Source of the DNA: an uncultured Acetatifactor sp.
GTDB lineage: Bacteria > Bacillota > Clostridia > Lachnospirales > Lachnospiraceae
Direction of reading: 5' to 3'
DNA length: 64,000 nucleotides
Assembly: GCA_910585665.1 (NCBI GenBank)
Contig: CAJUFI010000001.1
Location: 1 to 64,000 of the forward strand
Below, piece by piece: positions 48,956 to 58,455 of this stretch (its first letter is position 1; the number at the start of each line of letters is the position of its first letter). The translations under genes were made by a program, and so were the position numbers. The notes under the pieces were generated by a model. That model was not told the DNA's origin. It saw only the letters and a program-made list of their open reading frames with translations, and searched no databases.

Positions 48956-51277
48956 TTATTCCACTCCTCTTTTCTCATGACCGGTGGTGTATTCTCCCGG
49001 CAGGAAAGGGGCTCCTTTCAGGAAACAGTCAAGCAGCCCTTTCACCTGCGCCGGGGGCTCTATGGTGAAATCCATCCGCAGATCCATGTCCCCCCGCAGC
49101 GCCGAAAGGGATTGGTGCAGCGATAAAGGAACGCTGTTGTAGATGATGTTCATGCAGTGGCGGCAGTTGGCCACCACGGGGAACTCTTTGCGGTATCGGT
49201 CTGTCAGGACGGCATCGGAGAGCGGCGGTTGGCCTTTCGGCCTGCGGTTCGCGCCGCATTGTCCTATCGTCCGTTTCAGGCAGTTGGCAGTTATCATCAT
49301 GGGGATGCGGCCATATACCATCTTCTCGCAGGGCAGCTGCGCTTCCGGCAGCCCTTTATCTGCCAGGCCTCTCAGCAGGTTCCGCTGTTCGGCTGCCTTT
49401 AATTCATAGGGCAGGCAGAAGCCGTCCGACAGGGCAGACAGCTCTTCGGCGGCGGAATGGTTCCAGATATAGATGCCCGCATCGGTTCTGCAGGACATGT
49501 CTCTGTGGTTTTCCCGCACGAAGCCCAGGCCGTCCATGGATCTGGCCAGGAAGCCCTGGAACAGGCCGCAGGCTTCCACTATCCGGGACAGCTCCTCCAG
49601 GTATCTCCGGTCTGCCTCCCGTAGGATGTAGGGAAGCGCCGCGTACAATGCGGCGGCCTTGGAGCCTGCGGCAAGCCTTTCGCATAGAGACAGTGCGTTT
49701 GGCGCCTGCCCTGACGGTTCCCCGGATTGTTCCGGCAGAAGCAGGTCGCTGTCCACATAGATCCGGACGGGCTGCTGCAGGGCTTCCGCTGACAGCCAGC
49801 CGCACAGGGCTTCCAGCTGCTGTATCGTGCGGACATAGAAAGCATATCCATGACTTCCAGAGGCCGCATTTCCATTTCCATGACCGGTACACGGCGGTTG
49901 TCCATGCTCCGGGCTTTTCATCGGGCTTTTCATCGAACCATGGCCCGGTTCATAGCCTCTCACACGGAGCACCTTCTCCTCCAGCTCAGCGACGGCGGCT
50001 CTGCGCAGTTCATTGATCTGCTTCAGGGGATAGAAGCAGCCCTGGTCCAGGACAATTTCCGTTTCCGCCGCGTAAAAGGCGCTGTCCCCCAGCTTGCACA
50101 GCTGCTTCCGGACATTCTCCTCCGTGACAGGCTGCTGCCGGGCGGCCTCCACAGGCGCGCCCTGTACGCTGGCCGACATATCCTCCCAGCAAAAGGTCAC
50201 CTCCGCAGGCTGTCCCAAGCGGAACACCGCCGAGACGGCGACTGGCAGTTTCAACGGATTCCCGATATGTTCCGCCCGTATCTTCGACAAGAGCTCCTCA
50301 TTGCTCTCCCTGTAGGCAGGGCTGTCCAAAGTCACCATCTCGCGCCCATTTCTTCTGAAAAAATAGCCGTCCTGGAGCCCGCTCCTGACATAGAGGGAAG
50401 AGAGCGCCTCCAGGTCCCGCCGCTCCACATGGTAGGCCTCCGCCGCCTCCCGGACGCCCATCCTTCGGCGCAGCTCCCAATATCTGTCAATATATCGTCT
50501 ATAAATATCCGTCACACCGGCAGCGTACTCCGGCTTCTTCATCCGTCCTTCTATCTTAAAAGAGTCAATGCCCGCCTCAATGAGCTCCGGAATATGCGCA
50601 ACGGTGCACATGTCTTTCAGGCTCAGGGGATGGCATTCCTCCCGCTTTCCGCCGCCTGCGCTCACGGCATAGGGCAGACGGCAGGGCTGGGCGCAGCGCC
50701 CCCTGTTGCCGCTCCTGCCCCCTAAGATGCTGCTGAACAGGCACTGTCCGGAATAGCAATAGCACATGGCCCCATGGATGAAAGCCTCTACCTCGATGCC
50801 GGCCCGGCGTTTCATGGCGGTAAGCTCCGCAAGGCTCAGCTCCCTGGCCGGCACTACCCGGCAGGCCCCCAGCTCTTTCAGCAGGGAGGCGCCGAATCCG
50901 TCGCAGACGGTCATCTGCGTGCTGGCATGGATCTTCAGGCCCGGGAAATGCTCCCGCAGGAACCGCAGCACTCCCAGGTCCTGCACGATCACAGCGTCCA
51001 GCCCGGCCTGGCAGAGAGGGGCCAGATAGTCATACAGCCCGGAAATCTCCGGCTCTTTCAGAAGGGTGTTCACCGTCAGATAAATCTTCCGCCCCAGCAG
51101 ATGGCCGTAGCGGATGCACTCCGTCAGTTCCTGCTCGGTGAAATTCTGCGCGTATGCCCTGGCTCCGAACCGGTCCCCGGCCAGATAGACGGCGTCCGCC
51201 CCCGCATGGACGGCTCCGTAGAAGCCCTCCGGGTTCCCCGCCGGCGCCAGCAGCTCAACTTTATGTCTGTTTTCCAT
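48956..51277 (-). CDS. U32-family peptidase
   Basis: A 773-residue protein. The N-terminal U32 domain (about 1-320) begins KVELLAPAGNPEGFYGAVHAGADAVYLAG, and the family signature EGRMKKPEYAAGVTDIYRRYID lies near 245-266. The C-terminal half is the less conserved DUF3656-type extension found in large U32 proteins. Members include collagenase-like proteases and the RlhA/UbiU-type enzymes that modify RNA or ubiquinone and bind an iron-sulfur cluster; the role here is unknown. GGAG lies eight bases before the ATG. A terminator separates it from zapA. Confidence 0.9.
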   Translation of the reverse strand: MENRHKVELLAPAGNPEGFYGAVHAGADAVYLAGDRFGARAYAQNFTEQELTECIRYGHLLGRKIYLTVNTLLKEPEISGLYDYLAPLCQAGLDAVIVQDLGVLRFLREHFPGLKIHASTQMTVCDGFGASLLKELGACRVVPARELSLAELTAMKRRAGIEVEAFIHGAMCYCYSGQCLFSSILGGRSGNRGRCAQPCRLPYAVSAGGGKREECHPLSLKDMCTVAHIPELIEAGIDSFKIEGRMKKPEYAAGVTDIYRRYIDRYWELRRRMGVREAAEAYHVERRDLEALSSLYVRSGLQDGYFFRRNGREMVTLDSPAYRESNEELLSKIRAEHIGNPLKLPVAVSAVFRLGQPAEVTFCWEDMSASVQGAPVEAARQQPVTEENVRKQLCKLGDSAFYAAETEIVLDQGCFYPLKQINELRRAAVAELEEKVLRVRGYEPGHGSMKSPMKSPEHGQPPCTGHGNGNAASGSHGYAFYVRTIQQLEALCGWLSAEALQQPVRIYVDSDLLLPEQSGEPSGQAPNALSLCERLAAGSKAAALYAALPYILREADRRYLEELSRIVEACGLFQGFLARSMDGLGFVRENHRDMSCRTDAGIYIWNHSAAEELSALSDGFCLPYELKAAEQRNLLRGLADKGLPEAQLPCEKMVYGRIPMMITANCLKRTIGQCGANRRPKGQPPLSDAVLTDRYRKEFPVVANCRHCMNIIYNSVPLSLHQSLSALRGDMDLRMDFTIEPPAQVKGLLDCFLKGAPFLPGEYTTGHEKRGVE

Positions 51278-51297
51278 AAAAAATCTCCATTACAAAA

Positions 51298-51318
51298 GAA
51301 TCCAGCCAGGCTGGATTC
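51298..51318 (-). terminator. Terminator between zapA and the U32 gene
   Basis: The 21-base sequence is a near-perfect palindrome: arms of ten bases around one base, so in practice an 8-base stem with a 5-base loop. On the minus strand it is followed by TTTTGT. It lies 35 bases after the zapA stop and 20 bases before the U32 start codon. Confidence 0.7.
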
Positions 51319-51353
51319 CACACCGCCGCAGGCAGCTTTCGATGCCCGCCATA

Positions 51354-51758
51354 TTACTTTTTCTTTAGCTCCGTCTCTAAGCGCACAATCTCTTTCTCGC
51401 CTTCGCTGCGCGCCTTCTGCAGGGCCTTCACCTGATCCTCCACCGTGTCCAGCTTGATCTGGGCCGCTATCAGTTCATGCTTGAGATTGTACAGGTCCTG
51501 GTCCTTGGCCTGCAGCTCATCCTCCAGGGAGGAAATCTGCTTTTTGGCCTTGAAATAATCGTCGGCAATGTTCAGCTGGAGCAGGACGCTCTGGGTGTCC
51601 GCAGGCTGTCTCCGGAAGCTGTCGATTTTGCTGTATTCGTTGATTTTGTTGTTGATGTAGGACGCGACTTTCTGCAGGTATTCTTCGCTTTCGTAGCCGC
51701 TTAACGTGAACATCTTGCCGCCGATGATCACTTCCGTATCTGTCTTGGAAGACGCCAT
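51354..51758 (-). CDS. zapA: Cell division protein ZapA
   Basis: A Z-ring-associated protein that promotes FtsZ bundling. It has 134 residues: an N-terminal ZapA domain (about 1-45; EVIIGGKMFTLSGYESEEYLQKVASYINNKI) followed by a long coiled coil (about 60-134) rich in Glu, Lys and Leu. GGGGG precedes the ATG at 51758. It is transcribed alone, with a terminator behind it. Confidence 0.85.
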   Translation of the reverse strand: MASSKTDTEVIIGGKMFTLSGYESEEYLQKVASYINNKINEYSKIDSFRRQPADTQSVLLQLNIADDYFKAKKQISSLEDELQAKDQDLYNLKHELIAAQIKLDTVEDQVKALQKARSEGEKEIVRLETELKKK

Positions 51759-51899
51759 ATATAGCAAACCCCCTTGTATCGTATCTTACGCGATGCCCTT
51801 TTGCTGCCTGGGAACGCTTCGCACCCCGCTCCGGGAACTCTGTCATCTAGTATTATATCTCATAAAGCGTAGACAGGCAAGCAGAAATTCATCCGGCTG

Positions 51900-53249
51900 T
51901 TACGGCCGGAGGCACAGGAACCGGTTCAGAATCTGGCGCAGGCACCACTGGGGGTCGATGGCCTCCACGGAGTCTGCGGTGACCACGGTCTCCCTCCGGT
52001 ACACGACGCCGTCTACACAGTAGTCTATGGTCCCCACCACGGTACCCCGCTCCACCGGCGCCGTCAGCTCATCCTTTGCGCTGTATACCACCTTGATGTT
52101 CTCGTCCTGCCTGAGCAGCATCCCTTCCCGGAGCTCCAGGCTGTCCTTGCCCAAACTGCTGTTCTCCGATTCCAGCCTGCCCGCTATCTCCAGGCCGGCA
52201 TAGGCTAAGCTGCCCAGAACATCCGTTTGCCCTCCCCGCACCGGCAGGGCCTTCAGCCTGCCCTCGTCGAACGCCACGCCCTCCTCCAGGAAGCTTTTGT
52301 AGAAATAGTTGTCGATGCCGTACTGCATCAGCGCCCTTGTGTCGCTCCATTTGTAAGTCTTGTTGTTGGGCCAGCCGCAGGCCAGCAGCGCCACCACGAA
52401 GGTCCTGCCGTCCCGCTCCAGGGCTCCCACATAGCAGTACCCGGCCTTGTTGGTGAAGCCGGTCTTCCCGGTCAGGGCCCCGTCCATCATGGTCAGGAAC
52501 GCGTTGTGGTTCACGCAGGAGAAGCTGCGCTCATTGGCGTAGAAACTATAGTTCTGGGTCCGCGTGATGTCCAGGAAAGCGTCCTTGCAGGGGGAGCGCC
52601 TGATGCAGTAGGACATGACCAAAGCCAGCTCCCTCGCCGTGGTGCAGTGCTCTTTCTGCACCGTGGTCCCATCGTCCAGGGAGAAGGTCTGGGTGGCGTC
52701 CAGCCCGTTGGGGGTGACGAACCATGTGTCCTGGCATCCGATTTTGGACGCTTTATCGTTCATCAGCGCAGCGAAAGCCGCCACGGCCTGCCGGCTTTCC
52801 TCCGCCGTATAATCCGCCGCGTCCTTATCCCGCAGCTCCTGAGGCAGATAGCGCTTTCCCACATGCTCCGCCAGGGCCACCGCCGCGTCATTGTGAGACT
52901 CCAGCATCAGGGAATACAGAAGGTCCTTCACCTGATACCGCTCCCCTTTTTGTATGTACAGCTTCACTTTCGGCATGCTGGCCGCATAGGCGGACACGCT
53001 CAGCTCCTCCTCCGGCGAGGTGTTCTCCAGAATCAGGATGCAGGTCATGATCTTCGTCGTGCTGGCCATGGCCATGACGGCGTTCTCTTCCTTTCCGTAC
53101 AGCACCCTCCCGGAGTCCGCGTCCATCAGGACGGCCGCCGTGGCATACAGGGGCAGGTCCTCCTGGGCATACAGCGGCATCTGCGGGCAGATTGCCAGGC
53201 AGCAGGCGGCAAAAATGCCCCATATCATTTTTCTCATCCGCATTATCAT
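51900..53249 (-). CDS. D-alanyl-D-alanine carboxypeptidase, first copy
   Basis: A low-molecular-weight PBP that trims the terminal D-Ala of peptidoglycan side chains. It has 449 residues. A signal peptide (1-28) ends at about PLYAQ; the S11 domain follows with SxxK as STTK, SxN as SHNDA and KTG as TGKTGFTNKAGYC, then a C-terminal beta domain (about 330-449). The start is one of three closely spaced ATGs; 53249 is used. The ribosome-binding site is weak (GGATGG). It resembles DacB/DacF and lies just after scpB. Confidence 0.87.
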   Translation of the reverse strand: MIMRMRKMIWGIFAACCLAICPQMPLYAQEDLPLYATAAVLMDADSGRVLYGKEENAVMAMASTTKIMTCILILENTSPEEELSVSAYAASMPKVKLYIQKGERYQVKDLLYSLMLESHNDAAVALAEHVGKRYLPQELRDKDAADYTAEESRQAVAAFAALMNDKASKIGCQDTWFVTPNGLDATQTFSLDDGTTVQKEHCTTARELALVMSYCIRRSPCKDAFLDITRTQNYSFYANERSFSCVNHNAFLTMMDGALTGKTGFTNKAGYCYVGALERDGRTFVVALLACGWPNNKTYKWSDTRALMQYGIDNYFYKSFLEEGVAFDEGRLKALPVRGGQTDVLGSLAYAGLEIAGRLESENSSLGKDSLELREGMLLRQDENIKVVYSAKDELTAPVERGTVVGTIDYCVDGVVYRRETVVTADSVEAIDPQWCLRQILNRFLCLRP

Positions 53250-53326
53250 ACGCAAAAGCCATCCAATGGGATTTTTAAATAATATATGAGGCCTTTCGCG
53301 GGTTTTATGTTTGGCGGCCCGTCCTT

Positions 53327-53896
53327 TTATACATCCAGCTGCATCTGCACTTCCGCCTCCGCCTGCTGCTTGAACTCTTCCAACTGCACCGGGTTCAGCT
53401 CCGGCAGCTCGTCCAGCCTGCCGACGCCGAAGCAGCGCAGGAACTGCTCCGTGGTGCCGAACAGCAGCGGCCTGCCCGGAGCGTCCAGCCGTCCCAGCTC
53501 GGTGATCAGGTCGTACTCCAGCAGCTTGTTGATGGCATGGTCGCAGTTGACGCCCCGGACCCGCTCCACTTCCACCCTGGTCACAGGCTGCTTGTAGGCG
53601 ATGATGGAGAGGGTCTCCAGCACCGTGTCCGTCAGCGTCAGCTTCCTGGGCGCTTTGGCAATCTTCACCAGGTACTCGTACATGCTCTCCTTGGTGCACA
53701 GCTGCACGGCGTCGTCGAACCGCGCCAGCGTGATGCCCCTGTCCTCCCTGGCATAGCGCTCCTCCATGCCTTTCAGGATGTCCCTGGTGACCTTGATGTC
53801 CTCCTCTATCACATCGGCTAGGCGGCTGATCTCCACGGTCTCCCCCATGGTGAACAGCACTGCCTCGATGACGGCTTCCGCTTTCGTCCTTTTCAT
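53327..53896 (-). CDS. scpB: Segregation and condensation protein B
   Basis: A kleisin-associated subunit of the SMC-ScpAB condensin. It has 189 residues with tandem winged-helix domains. AEAVIEAVLFTMGETVEISRLADVI opens the first; ETLSIIAYKQPVTRVEVERVRGVNCDHAINKLLEYDLI is the family hallmark. The start at 53896 gives the normal length and lies 12 bases from a GGAGGAGG; a longer form begins at 53989, overlapping the scpA stop as ATGA, and cannot be excluded. Confidence 0.94.
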   Translation of the reverse strand: MKRTKAEAVIEAVLFTMGETVEISRLADVIEEDIKVTRDILKGMEERYAREDRGITLARFDDAVQLCTKESMYEYLVKIAKAPRKLTLTDTVLETLSIIAYKQPVTRVEVERVRGVNCDHAINKLLEYDLITELGRLDAPGRPLLFGTTEQFLRCFGVGRLDELPELNPVQLEEFKQQAEAEVQMQLDV

Positions 53897-53985
53897 TTCC
53901 GCAGTTTTCCTCCTCCGGGCATTCTGCAGCGGGGCGGGCTCCAGGATATGGCTGCCGGTTCCGCTGCCGTGAAACATACGCTTTA

Positions 53986-54732
53986 TCATGACTCGGCCCA
54001 TGTAATCATGATGTCGTCAAAAATCCGCTCCTGTGTGATAGTGATCTTGCTGGTCTTCATCAGTTCCAGGACGACCAGGAACGTGACGATGATCTCCATT
54101 TTGCTGGACTGCTTCTCCAGGAGCCTGCGGAAGCTGAAATGTCCGTGTTCCTGGGCATAGGCCTCCACATAGAGCATCTTGGCGTCCATGTCGATCTCTT
54201 CTTTTTCGATATTGCCGTACCGGCTGCGGATGGGGTCTATCTTGTCCTCCTGCCGCCGGATGATCGCTTTGAAGATATCGTGCAGACGGTTCAGCGTCAT
54301 GTCCCCTATCAGCTGCTCATAGTCCAGAGGCGGCTTGTACAGGGCCACCTCCGGGGGGAGCTTCTGCTCCCTGTAAAGGCTCTTCGCCGCGTCCACCTGC
54401 CTGTCCCGCAGCTCCAGGGACATGTACTTGTACATCTTGTATTCCAGCAGCTTCTGTACCAGCTCGGCCCTGGGGTCTTCCTCCACCCCCTCCTCGTCCA
54501 CTTCCTTGGGCAGCAGCATCCTGCACTTGATGTCGATCAGGGTGGCCGCCATCACAAGGAATTCGCTCATCACGTTCATGTCGTCTGTCTCCATCTGCTT
54601 GATGTAGTCCAGATACTGTTCCGTGATCTCCACGATGGGGATATCGTAGATGTCGATTTTGTTCTTTTCTATCAGATGAAGCAGAAGGTCCAGGGGGCCT
54701 TCGAACGCTTCCAATTTGACCGGTATCGCCAT
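53986..54732 (-). CDS. scpA: Segregation and condensation protein A
   Basis: The kleisin subunit that bridges SMC heads. It has 248 residues. The N-terminus VKLEAFEGPLDLLLHLIEKNKIDIYDIPI is the family signature; a helical middle and a C-terminal winged helix (FSFRRLLEKQSSKMEIIVTFLVVLELMKTSKI) follow. The start at 54732 has GAGGAG directly upstream. It precedes scpB by 89 bases, the conserved scpA-scpB order. Confidence 0.95.
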   Translation of the reverse strand: MAIPVKLEAFEGPLDLLLHLIEKNKIDIYDIPIVEITEQYLDYIKQMETDDMNVMSEFLVMAATLIDIKCRMLLPKEVDEEGVEEDPRAELVQKLLEYKMYKYMSLELRDRQVDAAKSLYREQKLPPEVALYKPPLDYEQLIGDMTLNRLHDIFKAIIRRQEDKIDPIRSRYGNIEKEEIDMDAKMLYVEAYAQEHGHFSFRRLLEKQSSKMEIIVTFLVVLELMKTSKITITQERIFDDIMITWAES

Positions 54733-54860
54733 TGTCTCCTCGCATGCTCTTTCCAATTTCGCCATGTTCCATGGCCCGGATTACCATTTTACAGCTTTTG
54801 CCAACGCTTTGCAAGTATGAACATGCGTTCCTTCCGGAAGGTAGCGGTTGGACAATGGCC

Positions 54861-55727
54861 CTACGGCTCGGTCAGGGGCCGGAACTCTATCACCCACAGT
54901 TCCCCGGGATTGAACAGCCTGACCGGGATTGTATGGCTCCCAAGGCCTCTGCTCAGCACCATGACGGCGTCCCCCTCCCGGAAGACGCCGCCGTCATACT
55001 TTGGGAAGATGCGCCAGGTGGGCGCGATGAAGCCCTTGCCCCAGAAAGGAACCCGGGCCACGCCGCCGTGTACATGCCCTGACAGTGTAAGCGCCGCCCC
55101 CCAGGCGGCATACTGGGGGAAATAATCCGGATTGTGGGCCAGCAGCACCGTATAGGCGTCCTTCGGAGCCTGTCCCAGCAGGCCCGGCAGGTAGCCGGGA
55201 TCCATGGCTTCGGGCCGGAGCTTTTTGAAATATTCCATGTCGATCTCGACTCCATAGAGTACGATCCCCTGCTCCGGCAGGTTGCAGTGCCCGTTCACGA
55301 CAGGTTCAATGCCTGCGCTTCCCAGTCCGGCCTCGTAACGCTCCGCCATGTCGCCGTATACATCCCGGGCCGCCGCCAGGCGCTGCTCGTGGTTCCCGTA
55401 GGCATAGTACACGGGGTAATCCCCGGCCAGGCTGCGCATCAGGTGCAGCGCCGGCTCAAAGGATTCCTTCGTGTTCGCCGTCAGGAGGTCTCCCGCCGCC
55501 AGGATGAAGTCCGGCTGCGCCGCCCGGATGGCAGCCAGAAGCCTTTCATTCTTTTTTCCGTATTGTTTGTTATGTAAATCCGTCAAAAGCACTGCGCGGC
55601 AGGGCTTCTTGATCCGTCTGTCCGTCACGGTGTGGGTTCTGACCACAAAGCGGTTGCTGTCGTAGAGCATGATCCAGGCCAGCGCCAGCGCCGCGATTAC
55701 GATTATGGTTATCAGGATATCCAGCAT
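54861..55727 (-). CDS. Membrane-anchored metallophosphoesterase
   Basis: A 288-residue calcineurin-type phosphoesterase of the YaeI/YkuE kind. One N-terminal membrane helix (1-20) is followed by the metal-binding motifs LTDLHN (DxH), AAGDLL (GDxx), GNHEQR (GNHE), LAHNPD (H) and GHVHGG (GHxH). Related proteins hydrolyse lipid or nucleotide phosphates at the membrane. The substrate is unknown. It lies 35 bases downstream of the second carboxypeptidase gene on the same strand. Confidence 0.9.
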   Translation of the reverse strand: MLDILITIIVIAALALAWIMLYDSNRFVVRTHTVTDRRIKKPCRAVLLTDLHNKQYGKKNERLLAAIRAAQPDFILAAGDLLTANTKESFEPALHLMRSLAGDYPVYYAYGNHEQRLAAARDVYGDMAERYEAGLGSAGIEPVVNGHCNLPEQGIVLYGVEIDMEYFKKLRPEAMDPGYLPGLLGQAPKDAYTVLLAHNPDYFPQYAAWGAALTLSGHVHGGVARVPFWGKGFIAPTWRIFPKYDGGVFREGDAVMVLSRGLGSHTIPVRLFNPGELWVIEFRPLTEP

Positions 55728-55763
55728 ATACTTCCTTTCGCCCGAAGGGGTTCTTACAAATGA

Positions 55764-56945
55764 TTATAGCACATCCGCCGGTTTTTCCAAAAGGAAAAAT
55801 CCGAATATTTTCCGCAGGTAGTCCGGGTAGCCGGCTTTTTCCACATCCTCCGCGAACAGGATGGGGACGCTGCCGATCTCCGTGCCGTTCAGCAGGTACC
55901 TGACGCGGCCCGCTTCCGTCCCTTCTTCCACAGGCGCTCGCACGATATCGGGAAGCTCCAACACTTTCTCCACCGCGCCCAGGTCATTCCCTGCGATGTC
56001 CAGGTATCGGAATTCTCCCTGGCACCTGACAGATGCCTCTTCCGCCACGCCGCCCTCCACGGGCAGCGGCGACAGCGCTTCCTGGTTTTCGTCTATGTAC
56101 AGTTTACATACGCTGAACCCGTAGGCCAAAAGGGTCTGGGCGTCGCCGAAACGGGTCTTGTAGTCCGGCGCTCCCATCACCACCGCAATCAGGTCGATGC
56201 CGTCCTTGGAAGCCGTGGCCGAGAGACAGTATTTCGCCTTGGAGGTGGAGCCGGTCTTCAGGCCTGTGGTCCACTGGTACTGCTTCAGAAGCTTGTTGGT
56301 GCTGCTCAGGGTGAAGTTCGAGGTGCCCTGGCTGGTCTCGTGTGTGATGTCCTCCATCCAGATAGTTGTGTAATGGAAAATGTCCGGGTGCCGCACCGTC
56401 AGCTCCCTTGACATGACCGCCACGTCTTTGGCCGAGGTGTAATGATTGTCAGAGTCGCTTAAGCCGCAGCAGTCCTCGAAGTGGGTGTCCGCCATGCCCA
56501 GCTCCTGGGCCCTCTGGTTCATCAGATCCACGAAAGCCGCCTCGCTGCCCGCGATATGCTCCGCCACCGCCACGCTGGCGTCATTGCCGGAGGACACGGC
56601 GATGCATTTGATCATGGTGTCCAGGGTCTGTACCTCGCCCGCCGCCAGATACACCTGGGAGCCGCCCATGGAACTGGCGTATTCGCTGGTAGTCACCTGG
56701 TCCGTCAGGCTCACCTTTCCGCTCTCTATGGCTTCAAAAGTGAGGAGCAGCGTCATGATCTTCGTGATGCTGGCCGGGCTCCGGCGCTCGGCGGCGTTCT
56801 GCTCGTAGATCACCTCCCCCGTAGAGCTTTCGATCAATATCACCGATGGGGAGGAGACTGCCACGTCAGCGTTCACGGGCAGCACCGATGTAAAGATGAG
56901 CGCAAGCGCAAGCAGCGCCGACAACAACGATTTCTTTCCTGACAT
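55764..56945 (-). CDS. dacF: D-alanyl-D-alanine carboxypeptidase, second copy (DacF-like)
   Basis: A low-molecular-weight PBP of 393 residues. A signal peptide (1-26, ending NADVAV) is followed by the S11 catalytic domain: SITK (SxxK), SGNDASVAVAEH (SxN) and TGLKTGSTSKAKYC (KTG). The C-terminal beta domain and an amphipathic end (YLRKIFGFFLLEKPADVL) suit membrane attachment, as in DacF and DacA. ATG at 56945 gives a clean signal peptide; an ATG six codons earlier is possible. A second homologue is encoded about 2.5 kb downstream. Confidence 0.9.
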   Translation of the reverse strand: MSGKKSLLSALLALALIFTSVLPVNADVAVSSPSVILIESSTGEVIYEQNAAERRSPASITKIMTLLLTFEAIESGKVSLTDQVTTSEYASSMGGSQVYLAAGEVQTLDTMIKCIAVSSGNDASVAVAEHIAGSEAAFVDLMNQRAQELGMADTHFEDCCGLSDSDNHYTSAKDVAVMSRELTVRHPDIFHYTTIWMEDITHETSQGTSNFTLSSTNKLLKQYQWTTGLKTGSTSKAKYCLSATASKDGIDLIAVVMGAPDYKTRFGDAQTLLAYGFSVCKLYIDENQEALSPLPVEGGVAEEASVRCQGEFRYLDIAGNDLGAVEKVLELPDIVRAPVEEGTEAGRVRYLLNGTEIGSVPILFAEDVEKAGYPDYLRKIFGFFLLEKPADVL

Positions 56946-57028
56946 AAAAATGCCACACTCCATATTCTGCCTTTTCAATAGAATATGTGAATGCGGCCAG
57001 ATATATGCCTGGCGGGAACATACAAAAT

Positions 57029-57052
57029 CCCCAGTCTTCCTACAGACTGGGG
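57029..57052 (-). terminator. Rho-independent terminator of rpsU
   Basis: CCCCAGTCT (57029-57037) and AGACTGGGG (57044-57052) pair perfectly with a six-base loop. On the minus strand the stem is followed by ATTTTGT. It starts eight bases after the S21 stop. Confidence 0.85.
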
Positions 57053-57060
57053 ATAGTTGG

Positions 57061-57237
57061 TTAGTTATATTTACGTTTCCTGGCTGCTTCAGACTTCTTC
57101 TTGCGTCTTACGCTTGGCTTCTCGTAATGCTCACGCTTACGAATCTCCTGTTGGATACCGGCTTTCGCACAGCTTCGTTTGAAGCGACGCAAAGCGCTGT
57201 CCAAAGTCTCGTTTTCTTTTACAATTACGTTTGACAT
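57061..57237 (-). CDS. rpsU: 30S ribosomal protein S21
   Basis: A 58-residue basic ribosomal protein involved in translation initiation. SNVIVKENETLDSALRRFKRSCAKAGIQQEIRKREHYEKPSVRRKKK is standard S21. GGGAGGG lies upstream of the ATG at 57237; an ATG two codons earlier is less well placed. It has its own promoter and terminator. Confidence 0.97.
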   Translation of the reverse strand: MSNVIVKENETLDSALRRFKRSCAKAGIQQEIRKREHYEKPSVRRKKKSEAARKRKYN

Positions 57238-57325
57238 GCCCACCCGACCCTCCCTTCAGTCCCTCAAGCAACATGACTGATTGGGTTATTTTTTATGTAT
57301 CGCATACGGCCTATACACATCTTTT

Positions 57326-57353
57326 ATTATATCATAAATGTTCTGTGCGTCAA
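57326..57353 (-). promoter_or_regulatory. Promoter of rpsU
   Basis: Minus strand: TTGACG (57348-57353), 16-base spacer, perfect TATAAT (57326-57331), in an AT-rich gap about 90 bases upstream of the S21 start. Confidence 0.7.
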
Positions 57354-57393
57354 CAGTTTTTTACAGTTTTTAGCAGAAAAATTTTAAAAAATT

Positions 57394-58272
57394 TCACTTT
57401 CTGAAGACAAGCCTGATTCTCAGCAGATTTCCCGCCGTTTCCGCCATCGCTTCCCCGCCCATTTTCCGCATCAGCTCCCGGACGATGAACAGCCCCAGGC
57501 CGGAGGAGCCTTTTCCTCTGGCCGGGTCGTTTTTGTAGAATATATCAAACATATGTCCTGTATTCGGGCGGCTGTCCTCTGACACGGGATTCTCGAAAAT
57601 CATGCCGTCAGCCCGCTGGAGGATGGTCAATCCGCCCTCTCCGTGAATCAGCACGTTCTGGATCAGATTCAGGAAAATCCGGCGCAGGGCGTCTTCGTCC
57701 GCCCAGACACAGGCTCCTTCCGATGAAAATGACACCTCCGGTGAAAATCCGGCTTTCTCAAACTTCGTGTACTGGCTCAGGAGACAGTCGCCAAGCAGCG
57801 GCAGCAGCGGCACTTTCCTCACGGAGAGTTGAAAGTCTTCGCTGGTGACCTTGGTGTACAGGAACATTTCCTCCAGCATGTCCTCCAACTCCGCCAGCCT
57901 GCTCTCCACTGTCTGTAGATAACGCGCCCTTTTGGCGGCGTCGGTGCATTCCTGGGCCAGCTGTGTGTACCCGATGGCTCCGGTCAGAGGCGTGCGGATG
58001 TCATGGGCCAGGCCGGCCACGTTCTGCTTCAGCCGCTTCTCAGCTCTTTCATACTGGATATGTCTCCTGTCCTTGCGGCTCAGGATAGTGTTCAATATCC
58101 CGCAGAGGGCCAGCACGGGACGCTGGCGGCTGTTCACCGCCAGTTCCATCTGGCTTCCGTCCTCGATTTCCTCCAGTTGCCTGTAGAGGGAACGCAGTTC
58201 CATGCGGCAGCGGATGTAGAGAAAGCCCGAAACAAAGGCACAGATGCAGGTCAGCACAAGTAAAATCGTCAT
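57394..58272 (-). CDS. Sensor histidine kinase
   Basis: A 292-residue membrane sensor kinase with one clear N-terminal hydrophobic helix (about 3-20) and almost no extracellular domain. The DHp phosphoacceptor motif is GLAHDIRTPLTGAIGYTQLA, and the ATPase domain has an N-box (LNLIQNVLIHG) and a G-box (GKGSSGLGLFIVRELM). Such intramembrane-sensing kinases often take their signal from a partner ABC transporter. It is last in the run RR, ABC ATPase, permease, kinase. Confidence 0.92.
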   Translation of the reverse strand: MTILLVLTCICAFVSGFLYIRCRMELRSLYRQLEEIEDGSQMELAVNSRQRPVLALCGILNTILSRKDRRHIQYERAEKRLKQNVAGLAHDIRTPLTGAIGYTQLAQECTDAAKRARYLQTVESRLAELEDMLEEMFLYTKVTSEDFQLSVRKVPLLPLLGDCLLSQYTKFEKAGFSPEVSFSSEGACVWADEDALRRIFLNLIQNVLIHGEGGLTILQRADGMIFENPVSEDSRPNTGHMFDIFYKNDPARGKGSSGLGLFIVRELMRKMGGEAMAETAGNLLRIRLVFRK

Positions 58273-58389
58273 TCGTTTGTTGCCCTTTCTTCCCCTGTGC
58301 CCGGCCCACCGGCGAAAGGCACCGGGACTGGCGGAAAATTATGAGCGGCGGCACAGTAATCCGTTTGAGTATGTTCCGGGCCCTCCCGC

Positions 58390-58455
58390 CTGAATGCTGC
58401 ATTCATAATGCCGCATCCATCAGCCAGCGAAGGGTGCGGCGCATTCGGCATTCAG
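58390..58455 (-). repeat. Nested stem-loop between permease and kinase genes
   Basis: CTGAATGC (58390-58397) pairs with GCATTCAG (58448-58455). Inside, ATGCCGCATCC-like and GGGTGCGGCGCAT-like arms form a second stem. It overlaps the permease stop codon. It may reduce kinase expression relative to the transporter or protect mRNA. Confidence 0.5.

Noticed and set aside
53250..53699. N-terminal extension of the first carboxypeptidase
   Set aside because: The frame runs upstream through scpB in another phase. The real protein starts at the signal peptide near 53249.
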